The notes beneath the pieces are model-generated. The model had not been told where the DNA came from. It saw only the letters and a program-made list of their open reading frames with translations, and made no database searches. Shown piece by piece: positions 41,771 through 51,246 of a stretch of 64,000 nt of DNA; the first letter of the stretch is position 1; each line of letters opens with the position of its first letter. Made by a program: the position numbers and the translations under genes. Source of the stretch: CADEED01 sp020442965 (GTDB lineage Bacteria; Pseudomonadota; Gammaproteobacteria; Steroidobacterales; Steroidobacteraceae); the NCBI GenBank assembly GCA_041395525.1, contig JAWLAH010000003.1:62001-126000 (forward strand), written 5' to 3'.

Positions 41771-44554
41771 ATGACCAACCGCAGTTCGCGCAGCAAGGCC
41801 GATCGCGCCGCGCACGTTACGCCCTACGACAAGCTGTCGTTCGATGCCGACTCACTCACGGCGATGCTCGCGAGCGGTACCGCGCAGGCCGTGCTCACCG
41901 ATTTCTTCGGACCGGCTCTCTATGAGGAGCTGGCCACTCTCGCACAGGAAGTGCGACGCACCCGCACCCGCGGCGGCCCACGCGTCTACGTACTGCCCGG
42001 CATCATGGGCTCACAGCTCGGCCTGCTGCGGGCAAAACCCAAGCCACCTGACGTCCTGTGGGTCGATCCGATCGATATTGCTTTCGGGCGACTCACAAAA
42101 CTGACCTTGAGCGAACGCTCGCCCGTCTTGGCACTGGGTGTGCTGCTCTATGGCTATATCAAGCTGCACCTCAGACTGCAGCGCGCCGGCTTCGACCCGA
42201 TCCTGTGGGACTACGACTGGCGACGCACCATCGAGGACTCGGGCCGGCGCTTTGCCGCGCAACTGCGCGAAGATTCGGCGCGGGAAATCCTCGTCGTTGC
42301 ACACAGTATGGGCGGCCTGGTCGCTCGGCATGCGCTGACACTGCCAGGCAGCACCAAGGTCAAACGACTGATACTGCTCGGCACACCGAATTTCGGGTCG
42401 TTAGCGGCTGTGCAGGGGTTGCGCGGCACCTATTCAGTCGTGCGCAAGGTCGCGATGCTCGATTTCAAGCACAGCGCGGAGCAACTCGCCGACCAAGTAT
42501 TCGGTAGCTTTCCGAGCCTGTATCAACTCTTGCCACCGGCGGGCCGGGCGGGGCAGATAGACCTGTTCAAGCGCGACAGCTGGCCCAGGACGGGCCCACA
42601 ACCACGTGATCAGCTGCTCGAAGCGAGTGCCAATCTGGAGCAGCGAATGGCGCCTGCAGATTCACGCTTCGCTGTCATTGTTGGCACCGGCCGCACGACC
42701 GCTACCGAGGTGGCACGTCAGGCAAACGACTTTGTATACACTTTCAGTTCCGCTGGGGACGGCACGGTTCCGACAGCACTTGCGTTGCTACCGGGTGCGC
42801 CTACTTACTACCTGGAGGCAGCGCACAGCGATCTGCCGCGTTCCCCCCAAGTCATCGATGCCGTACAGGAATTGCTGGCGAGCGGTGCAACTGCCGCGCT
42901 TGCAAGGCACGATCGATCCGCAAAACGAAGCGTCTCCAAATGGACCGACTCCGCGCTGCGTCGACTGTACGTTGGCAAGATCGATTGGGCGAGGCTTACA
43001 CCTGCCGAACGGCGAGCATTCCTGGATTCACTCAACGAGCCACCAACCGAGGCATCGATGACGCGCGGCGTTCTGCCCGCCGCGACGATGCCGCGACGCG
43101 GCGCGTTGCTGGGTGTCGCGGTTCAAATCGGCGACATCGTCAGCGCGAAGAAGGCCGACGCCATTGCACTCGCCATGTTCCACGGCGTCAGACCCCTGGG
43201 TGCGGTCGCAGCAATCGATCGCGCGCTGAACGGCACCATTCGGGAACTGTGGCAACGTCGCATGTTGTCTGGCCAGGTGGGCATGGTCACTCCCATTCCC
43301 GCCGGTGGCACGCTCGGACGTGCCAAGGCTGTCTTGTTAGCAGGCCTCGGGCGATTCGATGCGCTGGACACGCGAGCGATCGAACATACAGCCGAGAACG
43401 TTGGCCGTCTCGCGCGCCGCAGTGGCTACGCACGCCTCGCGGCCGTCGCCTGGGGCGGTGGCGCCGGGCTGCAACCGGCCGACTCCTGCGTCGCGCAGCT
43501 GGCGGGCTATCTTGCGGCCGCGGCCGACGGTTCCGGGAAGCCGCTGCGGCATATCGCATTCGTGGTCCGTGACCGAGCTACTGCGGCGTCGGTACATGCG
43601 GCGCTGGCGCTAACCATCGCCGGCGCAGATGCTGGCAGCAAGGCTCGTTCCGCGGTACTCGAACCGCTGCGCGTCGCAGCGCTGCAAAGCACTGCGAGGC
43701 CGGTGCCGCTTTTGGCGGCCAGCAAACCGCGGCTTGCCTACCTGCTAGTCAATGCCGAGCGCGCACGCGGTGGTCTTGCGCGCTGGCGGACTGCGCTGTT
43801 GACCGCCGGTCGCGAAGCGGCGGTGTTCGCCCATACGCATTCGTTCGCATCGACCGCACTCGCGCAGCTGACCGCTCGAGTTGAAACGGACGGGCTAACG
43901 ACCCGTACGGTTCAATTTGTCGGTGCGGCCCTGCCCAAGCTCGTCCTGCATCCGAAGATTCGCGCAGCCCTGACAGCCGTCCGCAGCAACCCGCTCGCCA
44001 TCGTTCACGATGCCGCCGCGAGCGGGGTCGCGTGGGAAACCATGCGATTCAACCGGTGGGTGCCGGCACTGGCAGCCGGATTGTCGCGACGATTTCAGTC
44101 GAGCGACCTGGCGCCCGCCAGGTTCGATGCCCGCCTGCGTATGGATCACATCCTGCGCGTGCTGTTGATCGTCAATCCGACGCGTGACCTCCCGGGGGCT
44201 GAACTCGAGCGTGAGCGATTGTCGAGCTTGTTGAGCGGGCAGCCTCGGGTGGAGTTGGTGGAGGTGCGGCAACGCGCCGCGACACGCGCGCGCGTTATGG
44301 ATGAACTCGAAGCTGGTCGCTACGATCTCGTGCACTATGCTGGCCATGCTTTCTTTGATGCACACCGCCGCGACAGCAGCGGTCTGATACTCGCCGATGG
44401 CGACCTCACAGGCGCCGCACTCGCACGCTTGACGAGTCTGCCACCGCTCGTATTCTTCAACGCCTGTGAATCAGGCCGGCTGCGACGTGGCGGAAGCGCG
44501 CGGCGCGCAACGAATTCGCAACAGGCATCCCGGCCGGGCACCGCTGAGCATTGA
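41771..44554 (+). CDS. Esterase/lipase - macro-like - CHAT protease fusion (C-terminus frameshifted)
   Basis: 927 aa before a premature stop. Residues about 70-370 are an alpha/beta hydrolase of the LCAT/esterase type: oxyanion motif LPGIMGSQL (75-83), nucleophile Ser179 in VVAHSMGGLVAR, with Asp330 (SSAGDGTVP) and His352 (EAAHSDLP) as probable triad partners. Residues about 445-620 resemble the macro-like N-terminal domain of M17 leucyl aminopeptidases (VGDIV-like IGDIVSAKKADAIALAMFHG, PIPAGGTLGRAKAVLLAGLG). From about 790 a CHAT (caspase-like) protease domain begins: YDLVHYAGHAFF with catalytic His859 and LVFFNACESG with Cys899. After Cys899 the frame is lost and the remaining CHAT segment continues in other frames to 44798. 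CHAT proteases often act in programmed cell death or defence by cleaving a partner. Confidence 0.78.
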   Translation: MTNRSSRSKADRAAHVTPYDKLSFDADSLTAMLASGTAQAVLTDFFGPALYEELATLAQEVRRTRTRGGPRVYVLPGIMGSQLGLLRAKPKPPDVLWVDPIDIAFGRLTKLTLSERSPVLALGVLLYGYIKLHLRLQRAGFDPILWDYDWRRTIEDSGRRFAAQLREDSAREILVVAHSMGGLVARHALTLPGSTKVKRLILLGTPNFGSLAAVQGLRGTYSVVRKVAMLDFKHSAEQLADQVFGSFPSLYQLLPPAGRAGQIDLFKRDSWPRTGPQPRDQLLEASANLEQRMAPADSRFAVIVGTGRTTATEVARQANDFVYTFSSAGDGTVPTALALLPGAPTYYLEAAHSDLPRSPQVIDAVQELLASGATAALARHDRSAKRSVSKWTDSALRRLYVGKIDWARLTPAERRAFLDSLNEPPTEASMTRGVLPAATMPRRGALLGVAVQIGDIVSAKKADAIALAMFHGVRPLGAVAAIDRALNGTIRELWQRRMLSGQVGMVTPIPAGGTLGRAKAVLLAGLGRFDALDTRAIEHTAENVGRLARRSGYARLAAVAWGGGAGLQPADSCVAQLAGYLAAAADGSGKPLRHIAFVVRDRATAASVHAALALTIAGADAGSKARSAVLEPLRVAALQSTARPVPLLAASKPRLAYLLVNAERARGGLARWRTALLTAGREAAVFAHTHSFASTALAQLTARVETDGLTTRTVQFVGAALPKLVLHPKIRAALTAVRSNPLAIVHDAAASGVAWETMRFNRWVPALAAGLSRRFQSSDLAPARFDARLRMDHILRVLLIVNPTRDLPGAELERERLSSLLSGQPRVELVEVRQRAATRARVMDELEAGRYDLVHYAGHAFFDAHRRDSSGLILADGDLTGAALARLTSLPPLVFFNACESGRLRRGGSARRATNSQQASRPGTAEH

Positions 44555-44798
44555 CCCATCGAGCGGAACGTCAGCTGGCGGAGTCGCTGCTACGCGCAGG
44601 TGTTGCTAATATCGGCGCTCGCGGCCGGTCAGCGATTCCGCCGCGACCGAGTTTGCGAGCGTATTCCATGCGCTTGCTGCTGAAAGACGATGTAGCGGGC
44701 CGGCGTGCACAAAGCGCGCGGTCGAAAAACTGCGCTCGCCCGATTGGGCGGACTACATTCATTACGGCAGTCAGGATCTGATGCTGAAGGACGTTTGA
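44551..44798 (+). pseudogene. Out-of-frame end of the CHAT domain
   Basis: RQLAESLLRAGVANI (frame of 44551), then RPVSDSAATEFASVFHAL and KLRSPDWADYIHYGSQDLML (another frame) are the missing C-terminal CHAT strands, where proteins usually read GVANYLGTYWPVGD and SVDWADYIHYG. At least two indels separate them from each other and one from the main frame. The end would be the TGA at 44796. Confidence 0.75.
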
Positions 44799-44804
44799 GG
44801 ACAA

Positions 44805-46291
44805 ATGTCCCGGCGCAGCGAGCACATGCTTTTGGAGCACATAGATTGCCAGCTGGTCTGGTTTCGAGCGAGACCTGCTGACTCGCGCGACAATCCCGCG
44901 CTGGCGGTTGCGCCGTCGCCAGGCTATCATTCCGTTGTATTGTCTCGACGATGCGGGCGGCGGCGACTGGTCCGCGAGGTGGTGCGCAACGTTGGTGGCT
45001 GCACCAGTGGTTAGCCGCTCTCGACGGTCGCTGCGGCGTCGCGGTTCGCAGCTCATCGTGCGGCGTGGGACGAGGCCGCGAGATCATCGTGAACCTGATC
45101 CGAGGAAACCGGCGCCAACGCCCTCTACTGGAACCGGCGCTATGAGCCCGCCAGCAGCGCTCGGATACCGTGATCAAGGCCGCGCTCGAGGCACGCGGTC
45201 TCAAGGTTGTGAGCTGCGGCGGCAGGCTTCTGAACGAACCTTGGAAGATGCAGGTCGAAGCGGCAAGCCGTTTCAGAGTATTTACGCCCTTCTGGCGCCA
45301 CTGCCTCGAGCGGGACGATCCATCGGATCCACTCCGCTGCCCCGCGCTCGCTCGAAGCGCCCGGGCGCTGGCCCAATGCCCTTGCGCTCGACGCACTTGC
45401 GCTGCTACCAAGCTTTCGCTGGTACGACCGCATGGCGCGCAGCTGGCAACCTGGCGAACGCGGCGCCACCGTGGCGCTACGCCAGTTTGTCGCCAGGACT
45501 ATCCTGGAGCTGCCGAAACGCGCATCATCCCGGCGATCGGCGGGACGTCGCGGCTGTCACCACACTTGCACTTTGGCGAGATCAGCCCGCGACAGATATG
45601 GCACGCCGTGCGCAAGCGTGCGGAGCGTGACCGACTATCCGCCAATGAATGGCGCACTAACCAGTTTCTGACCGAGCTCTACTGGCGTGGGAATTTGCCT
45701 ACCATCTGCTGTTTCATTTTCCGCACACTAACGGCACCGCTGCGCCCCGAATACGCGCGGTTTCCGTGGCAACCCGACGCCGGCCAGCTGCGAGCCTGGC
45801 AGCGCGGCGCTACCGGCGTGCCAATGGTCGATGCGGGAATGCGCGAACTATGGGCGACCGGCTGGATGCACAATCGTGTGCGCATGATCGTCGCCTCCTT
45901 CCTCGTGAAAAACCTGTTAGTGCCTTGGCAGCATGGTGCGCGATGGTTCTGGGACACGCTGCTGGACGCTGATCTCGCGAGCAATACGCTCCGGTTGGCG
46001 GTGGTGTGCCGGCAGCGGCGCCGATGCCGCGCCTGTTTCGTTTTCAGTGAAGTCAGCCAGGGCAGGAAGTTTGATCCAGAAGGTGTGTACGTTCGCGGCG
46101 GGTGCCGGAGATTGGCAAACTACCGGACAAGTATCTGCATGCGCCGTGGACAGCGCCGCCGGCGATCCGCCGCAGGCGGCGGCGGTCGGCTTTCCGGTAA
46201 TAACTACCGACCGCTCGTCGATCTCGAGCAAACTCGCGCGCGGGCGTTGCAAGCCTACCAGGTCATGCGCGAGACTCGAGGCTCGACATGA
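44805..46291 (+). pseudogene. Deoxyribodipyrimidine photolyase, many frameshifts
   Basis: Nearly the whole photolyase/cryptochrome family sequence can be read, but split over all three frames with more than ten shifts. Recognisable pieces in order: QLVWFRAR and RDNPALAV; RQAIIPLYCLDDAG; LIVRRG and REIIVNLI; KAALEARGLKVVSCGGRLLN; FTPFWRHCLERDDPSDPL; GGTSRLSPHLHFGEISPRQI; TNQFLTELYWR; VPMVDAGMRELWATGWMHNR; LLVPWQHGARWFWDTLLDAD; QGRKFDPEGVYVR and KLPDKYLHAPWTA. The FAD-binding segment with the Trp and Asn of the flavin site is among the best preserved. The intact gene would have repaired UV-induced cyclobutane dimers in light. Either a decayed gene or a badly resolved stretch of assembly. Confidence 0.85.
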
Positions 46292-46421
46292 AGCCGGAGG
46301 AACAGTGCCTCCACGGCACTGCGTGTTGCGGCAGGCCCGCAGTCCGCAACAGGGCTTTCGCGCACCGCTTCGCGGCGCCTGTCGCCAGCCATCGGGCTCG
46401 GTCACTGCCGGCCAAGCTGCC

Positions 46422-47807
46422 TCACCCCGCCACCGCCCGCCCCGCCGGCACCATCCGCGCCTTTCGCCACCCGCCGTACTTGTAGTAGCCGAGCGCCATC
46501 GCTGCCGCCAGCATCGCGGAGAGCACGAAGCTCCACCAGATCGCGTTGGCTTGCCACGTATCGATCAGTGCGAGCGCAAATGGATAGCGAAACAGGATCA
46601 TGCAGATGAACAAGATGACCAATGGCGCCATGACGGCCCCGGTGGCGCGCACCACACCAAACAACACGAACGACACGCCAAAGAAAATGAAGGACCAGGC
46701 AACGATCAGGTTGAGATGCACGGCGATTTCGAGCGCCGGCGAACCGGCAGGCAGGAACAGGCCGAGTGCGTAACGACTGAAAAGCTCAATGACGACGACC
46801 AGCAGACCGGTCATGACGAAGTTGGCGCCCACACCCACCTTGGCCACGCGCGCCACGCGATCCCAGTTGCCGGCGCCGACGTTCTGAGCAGCCATCGAGG
46901 ACACGGCCATCCCGATCGCGAACGCCGGCATCTGTATGTAGTTCCACACTTGCCACGACGCGCCGAAGGCCGCAGCCGTGTCCGTGCCAAACCGATTGAC
47001 CAGGGTGATCATCAGGATGCCACCCATCGAGATCACGACCATCTGCAAGCCCATCGGAATGCCCTTCTTGAGCAGCGTGCCGATGATCGTGGGATCGGGT
47101 TTGAGTTGTGCGAGTTCATCGCGATGCAGACAGAGCGGATTGCGAGTGCGATAGAGGAACGTGACCATCGCCACCAGACTGACCACATTGGCTATGAACG
47201 TCGCCCAGGCCGACCCTGCGATGTGTAGCGCCGGAATCGGGCCCCAGCCGAAGATCAGAAGCGGGTTCAACGCGATATCGAGGACGACCGCGAGCACCAA
47301 GAAACCGAACGGTGTGCGTGAATCGCCGGCACCGCGCAGTACCGACATCAAGAAAGCGAATAGATACAGCGGCGGCACAGCGTAGAAGATGACCCGCATG
47401 TACGCGACAGCAAGGGGCAGTGCCTCCGGCGGTGTGCTCATGGCGCGCAGGAGTGGCTCACTGGTCAACGCACCCACGACGGCGATCAACAGCGAAATAC
47501 TTGCAAAGAATGTCGCACTGGAACCGACCACGTGTTTGGCTTCAGCGTGACGACCGGAGCCGATATACTGTCCGACCAGGATCGTGGCGGCCATCGACAC
47601 GCCGAACACGCCCCCTAACAACAGGAACAGGATGGAGCCGGCATTGGCCGTGGCCGTGAGGGCGGCTTCGCCGAGGTACTTTCCCACCCAGACCGAATTC
47701 ACCGACCCATTGAGCGACTGCAGGATGTTGCCAGCGAGGATCGGCAGCGCAAAAACAATGAGTGTGCGGCTCACCGATCCTTCGGTGAGCGAAGTTGAGC
47801 GTCGCAT
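46422..47807 (-). CDS. MATE-family multidrug efflux transporter
   Basis: 461 aa from ATG 47807, chosen because SVSRTLIVFALPILAGNILQ begins the first helix; a longer frame upstream is unconserved. Twelve helices in two related halves, with LNGSVNSVWVGKYLGEAALT and SVLRGAGDSRTPFGFLVLAV in the first half and VISMGGILMITLVNRFGTDT in the second. These export cationic compounds by Na+ or H+ antiport. Ribosome site poor. Stands alone, facing the photolyase remnant. Confidence 0.9.
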   Translation of the reverse strand: MRRSTSLTEGSVSRTLIVFALPILAGNILQSLNGSVNSVWVGKYLGEAALTATANAGSILFLLLGGVFGVSMAATILVGQYIGSGRHAEAKHVVGSSATFFASISLLIAVVGALTSEPLLRAMSTPPEALPLAVAYMRVIFYAVPPLYLFAFLMSVLRGAGDSRTPFGFLVLAVVLDIALNPLLIFGWGPIPALHIAGSAWATFIANVVSLVAMVTFLYRTRNPLCLHRDELAQLKPDPTIIGTLLKKGIPMGLQMVVISMGGILMITLVNRFGTDTAAAFGASWQVWNYIQMPAFAIGMAVSSMAAQNVGAGNWDRVARVAKVGVGANFVMTGLLVVVIELFSRYALGLFLPAGSPALEIAVHLNLIVAWSFIFFGVSFVLFGVVRATGAVMAPLVILFICMILFRYPFALALIDTWQANAIWWSFVLSAMLAAAMALGYYKYGGWRKARMVPAGRAVAG

Positions 47808-47984
47808 GGAGGCCTGATCGATGAACAGTCCCGCACCCGGGGGCCGGCCGGAAGTATACGTGAGCGCGGCGACTGTCCATATTAGCGCGTGCAGCCGCCA
47901 CACTGTGGCCACTCCTTGCGGCACCGATCGAGCGCTGAGAGAACTTTCGATGACCTCACACGCGACACGTTATGATAGGAACGC

Positions 47985-48392
47985 ATGAGCGTATTCGAAC
48001 TGCCGCGGCCACTCCAAGATTACTTCGCGTTCGCGGAGCTCGAGCGACGCAACGACACCCGTCGCTTCTCGATTACGCTGCCCTATCGCGATGGCGAGCG
48101 ACTCGAACATATTCAATGGTGGTGGCGCGTCGGCGACAAAGAACAGGAATTGATCGGCGATGCCGGCGTTGCCGACCGGCGCGCCAAAGAGATCGCACGC
48201 TTCGGCCGCCATATTGAGCGCTGGCTTGAGAACAACCGCCAGAGCCTCACCGGCGACGAGCCAATCCCGGTGCTTCGTCGCAACGGATCCAGGCCCGCCG
48301 GTGCACACAGCGCCGCCCAGACGGACGGTGCGGACGACGCCACGACGCAATCCTCGGCGGACTGGCAACCGCCACAAGTCGCCGCCGGCTAG
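47985..48392 (+). CDS. Hypothetical protein, 135 aa
   Basis: Starts at ATG 47985 with AGGAACGC directly before it. The first 90 residues are orderly: PRPLQDYFAFAELERRNDTR, FSITLPYRDGERLEHIQWWW, and RRAKEIARFGRHIERWLENN, giving a mixed alpha/beta fold with a Trp cluster; the last 45 are polar and probably disordered. No signal or membrane helix. I do not recognise the family. Divergent from the MATE gene with 177 bases between. Confidence 0.6.
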   Translation: MSVFELPRPLQDYFAFAELERRNDTRRFSITLPYRDGERLEHIQWWWRVGDKEQELIGDAGVADRRAKEIARFGRHIERWLENNRQSLTGDEPIPVLRRNGSRPAGAHSAAQTDGADDATTQSSADWQPPQVAAG

Positions 48393-48446
48393 CGCTAGTT
48401 AGTCATCAGCTCGAATTTCAAGTTGAGCTGCCGTGAACTACGGTCC

Positions 48447-49385
48447 CTAGGCCAACGCGGCAACGATTCGAGCTCGTTGCGCCGCGTTCGGCAACTCGCC
48501 GTGGCCCGCCGCCAGGTTGTCCAGCATGTTCCGCAGCTTGCCGGTGGCCGGAATCACACAGGTAACGGCCGGATGAGCGATCACGTACTTCAGGAAAATC
48601 TGTGCCCAACTCGCAGCTTGGAATTCCGCGGCCCACTCCGGCACAGGTTTGCCGCGAACTTGCGCGAACAACTTGCCGTCCTCGAACGCGCGATTGACGA
48701 GCACCGCGACGCCCTTGTCGGCGCACAGTGGCAGCAACCGCTGCTCGGCGTCGGTCGTGACCGGTGAATAATTGAACTGCACGAAATCGAGCTTCTCACG
48801 CTGAATGATCTCGATGAGCTGCGGATACGCACCGACTGTGTAGTGTGTGACGCCAACGTATCTTATTTTGCCGGCGTCGCGCCAGCGGCGCAGCGTCGCC
48901 AGATGCTCATCGAGCGCGACGAGGTTGTGAACCTGCATGAGTTCGATGTGCTCGCGTTTCAGCAACTCCATCGAGTGCGACATCTGTTCGACACCCGCCC
49001 TGGCGGAGTCAGCGGATGCATTCGGTGTCCAGACTTTCGTCGCGATGAATGCGCGCTTTTGCTGCTCCGGCGTCAGCAGATCGCCTAACACCGCCTGCGC
49101 GGTGGAATACATGGGCGATGTATCGATCACCGTCGCACCCGAGGCAAAAAACGCTTGCAGAACTTCGCGCAGTGGTGCGCGTGCCGAATCCTCAGCGCTG
49201 ACCTCGAATGGCCCCGACGTGCCGAGACCCACGACCGGCAAGGCCTCGCCGCTCGAGGGAATCTGCCGCGTGATCATTTCATTGCCCTCGTCATCGAGAT
49301 GGCCGCCGATGTGCGCGCCAACACGTGACGCATGCGCGGCGACCGCGGTAGTCGCGGCAGCTGCCAGGAATTCACGTCGTTTCAT
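48447..49385 (-). CDS. Aldo/keto reductase with a Tat-like export signal
   Basis: 312 aa. Begins KRREFLAAAATTAVAAHASR, a twin-arginine-type signal, so it is probably exported. The catalytic tetrad of the AKR fold is visible: Asp and Tyr in VIDTSPMYS, Lys in FIATKVWTP and His in LMQVHNL. Substrate unknown. ATG 49385 has AGGGA upstream. It is the last gene of a leftward group LysR-acyl-CoA dehydrogenase-AKR with gaps of 17 and 26 bases. Confidence 0.87.
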   Translation of the reverse strand: MKRREFLAAAATTAVAAHASRVGAHIGGHLDDEGNEMITRQIPSSGEALPVVGLGTSGPFEVSAEDSARAPLREVLQAFFASGATVIDTSPMYSTAQAVLGDLLTPEQQKRAFIATKVWTPNASADSARAGVEQMSHSMELLKREHIELMQVHNLVALDEHLATLRRWRDAGKIRYVGVTHYTVGAYPQLIEIIQREKLDFVQFNYSPVTTDAEQRLLPLCADKGVAVLVNRAFEDGKLFAQVRGKPVPEWAAEFQAASWAQIFLKYVIAHPAVTCVIPATGKLRNMLDNLAAGHGELPNAAQRARIVAALA

Positions 49386-49411
49386 GGTTCGTCCCTAGAT
49401 TTGGGTCATCC

Positions 49412-51229
49412 CTAGATATGCGCAGCGTCGGTCTCCACCACGCTCGTCGCACCTGATTGCACGATGCGCGCGAGCGCGCTGGCCGTCGGCAGGACCTGCT
49501 CCGCGTAGAAGCACGCGGTACGCAGCTTGGCCGCGAAGAACTCGCTGTCGGCGCTCTGGCCCGCCAGTTTGGCGGCCGCGACAGCGGCCGACCTTGCTAA
49601 CAACCAGCCGCCGATCACCGTGCCACAGAGCTTGAGATACGGCACCGACACCGCCATAGCCCGATCGGGCGCGCTGGCGAGCGCTTGCAGCAGCGATTTC
49701 GTGGCAGCACGCAAATGTGTCGTGCCCTCGAGCGCGGCCTTGCTGGCAGTGACAACGGCTGCGTCGGTCGTCTTGATCGCCTCGAGCTCGCCTGTCATGT
49801 CATCGAGCAGCGCAAGCATCGCCACGCCGTTATCGCGGCCCACCTTGCGGCCGATCAAGTCGTTGGACTGAATTCCGGTGGTGCCTTCGTAAATCGTCGT
49901 GATCCGCACATCGCGCAGCGTCTGCGCCGCACCGGTCTCCTCAATATAGCCCATGCCGCCGTGCACTTGTATGCCGGTCGACGCGATCTCGATTCCCATC
50001 TCGGTGCTGAAGCCCTTGACGATCGGGATCAGCAGGTCACCGCGTGCCTGTGCCACAGCCCGGGCCGTCGCATCGGCATGCTGACCACCGAGATCGAGCT
50101 GAAACGCTGCATATAGAGCGGTGGCGCGCATCGCCTCGGTGTAAGACTTCATCGTGAGCAACATCCGTTTGACGTCCGGATGCCCGATGATCGGCGCGGG
50201 CGAGCTGCCAGTTCCCATCGATGCGCTGCGCCCGACGCGCGCCGCAGTGGCCGGTGGCTTGCCTTGTACGCGCGTTCGAGCCCATTCGGCCGCCTGTTGA
50301 AACGCACGTTCTGCCAATGCGTAGCCTTCGAGCCCGACCGACAAACGCGCGGCATTCATCATCACGAACATGCACTCGAGGCCGCGATTGGGGGCGCCGA
50401 CCAGATAGCCCAATGCACCTTTGTGCTCACCATACATCATCACGCAGGTCGGGCTCGCGTGGATGCCGAGCTTGTGTTCGATCGATGCGCACTTGACATC
50501 GTTGCGCTCGCCCAACGATCCATCCGCGTTGACCAGAAACTTTGGAACGAGAAACAGCGAGATACCTTTGACGCCCGGCGGTGCACCGTCGATACGCGCT
50601 AACACCATATGGATGATATTCGGCGTGAAATCATGTTCGCCGTAGGTGATGAAGATCTTCTGGCCGAACAGCCGGTAGTTCTCGCCATCTGGTGCCGCCC
50701 GTGTGCGAATCTGCGCAAGATCCGAGCCGGCCTGCGGCTCCGTGAGGTTCATCGTGCCGGTCCAGTCGCCGGACACCATTTTCGCGAGAAAGGTCTGCTT
50801 CAGCTCCGGCGTACCGTATTGCTCCAGCGCCTCGGTCGCACCCTGGGTCAGCATCGGGCAGAGCTTGAAGGCAAGATTGGCACCGGCCCACATTTCCTCG
50901 ACCGCCGTACCGAGCATGATGGGTACGTGCTGGCCGCCGAACTCCTCGGCCGCGCGTAAACCGGCCCAGCCATTCTGCGCATACTGTTGGTAGGCTTCTT
51001 TGAAGCCCTTGGGCGTCACCACGCCCGCCGGTGTCCACTTCGATCCCTCGCTGTCGCCGCTCTTGCACAGCGGTTCCAGCACCGACTCTGCGAAACGCGC
51101 CGCTTCGGTCAGGATGGCTTCGGCGGTCTCGGGCGAGTAGTCGCTGAATGCAGGGCACTCGCGCAACTGCTGCGTGTCGATCAGCTCATCGAGGACGAAT
51201 CGGATGTCTTTGACAGGTGCACGATACAT
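49412..51229 (-). CDS. Acyl-CoA dehydrogenase of the large (DmdC-like) type
   Basis: 605 aa, longer than standard acyl-CoA dehydrogenases by a C-terminal domain. MYRAPVKDIRFVLDELID is the characteristic start. FAD and substrate motifs: TGTMNLTEPQAGSDLAQIRT, KIFITYGEHDF, and STGIQVHGGMGYIEETGAAQ, TTIYEGTTGIQSNDLIGRKV near residue 460. This subgroup includes 3-methylmercaptopropionyl-CoA dehydrogenase (DmdC) and many beta-oxidation enzymes of unproven substrate, so a DMSP role should not be assumed. Confidence 0.88.
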   Translation of the reverse strand: MYRAPVKDIRFVLDELIDTQQLRECPAFSDYSPETAEAILTEAARFAESVLEPLCKSGDSEGSKWTPAGVVTPKGFKEAYQQYAQNGWAGLRAAEEFGGQHVPIMLGTAVEEMWAGANLAFKLCPMLTQGATEALEQYGTPELKQTFLAKMVSGDWTGTMNLTEPQAGSDLAQIRTRAAPDGENYRLFGQKIFITYGEHDFTPNIIHMVLARIDGAPPGVKGISLFLVPKFLVNADGSLGERNDVKCASIEHKLGIHASPTCVMMYGEHKGALGYLVGAPNRGLECMFVMMNAARLSVGLEGYALAERAFQQAAEWARTRVQGKPPATAARVGRSASMGTGSSPAPIIGHPDVKRMLLTMKSYTEAMRATALYAAFQLDLGGQHADATARAVAQARGDLLIPIVKGFSTEMGIEIASTGIQVHGGMGYIEETGAAQTLRDVRITTIYEGTTGIQSNDLIGRKVGRDNGVAMLALLDDMTGELEAIKTTDAAVVTASKAALEGTTHLRAATKSLLQALASAPDRAMAVSVPYLKLCGTVIGGWLLARSAAVAAAKLAGQSADSEFFAAKLRTACFYAEQVLPTASALARIVQSGATSVVETDAAHI

Positions 51230-51246
51230 GTCGGTCTCACTCTCAC

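Noticed and set aside
46306..46331. Small hairpin CAGTGCC/GGCACTG after the photolyase remnant.
   Set aside because: Seven-base stem without a T-run, next to a region of doubtful sequence quality.
45933..47228. Open frame of 431 codons on the plus strand across the MATE gene.
   Set aside because: His/Arg/Gln-rich shadow composition; the minus-strand MATE transporter is a full-length recognised protein. Only its first part overlaps true photolyase remnants.
49395..49425. TCCCTAGAT occurs twice within 30 bases between the acyl-CoA dehydrogenase and AKR genes.
   Set aside because: One copy contains the stop codon; too short to argue for an operator.
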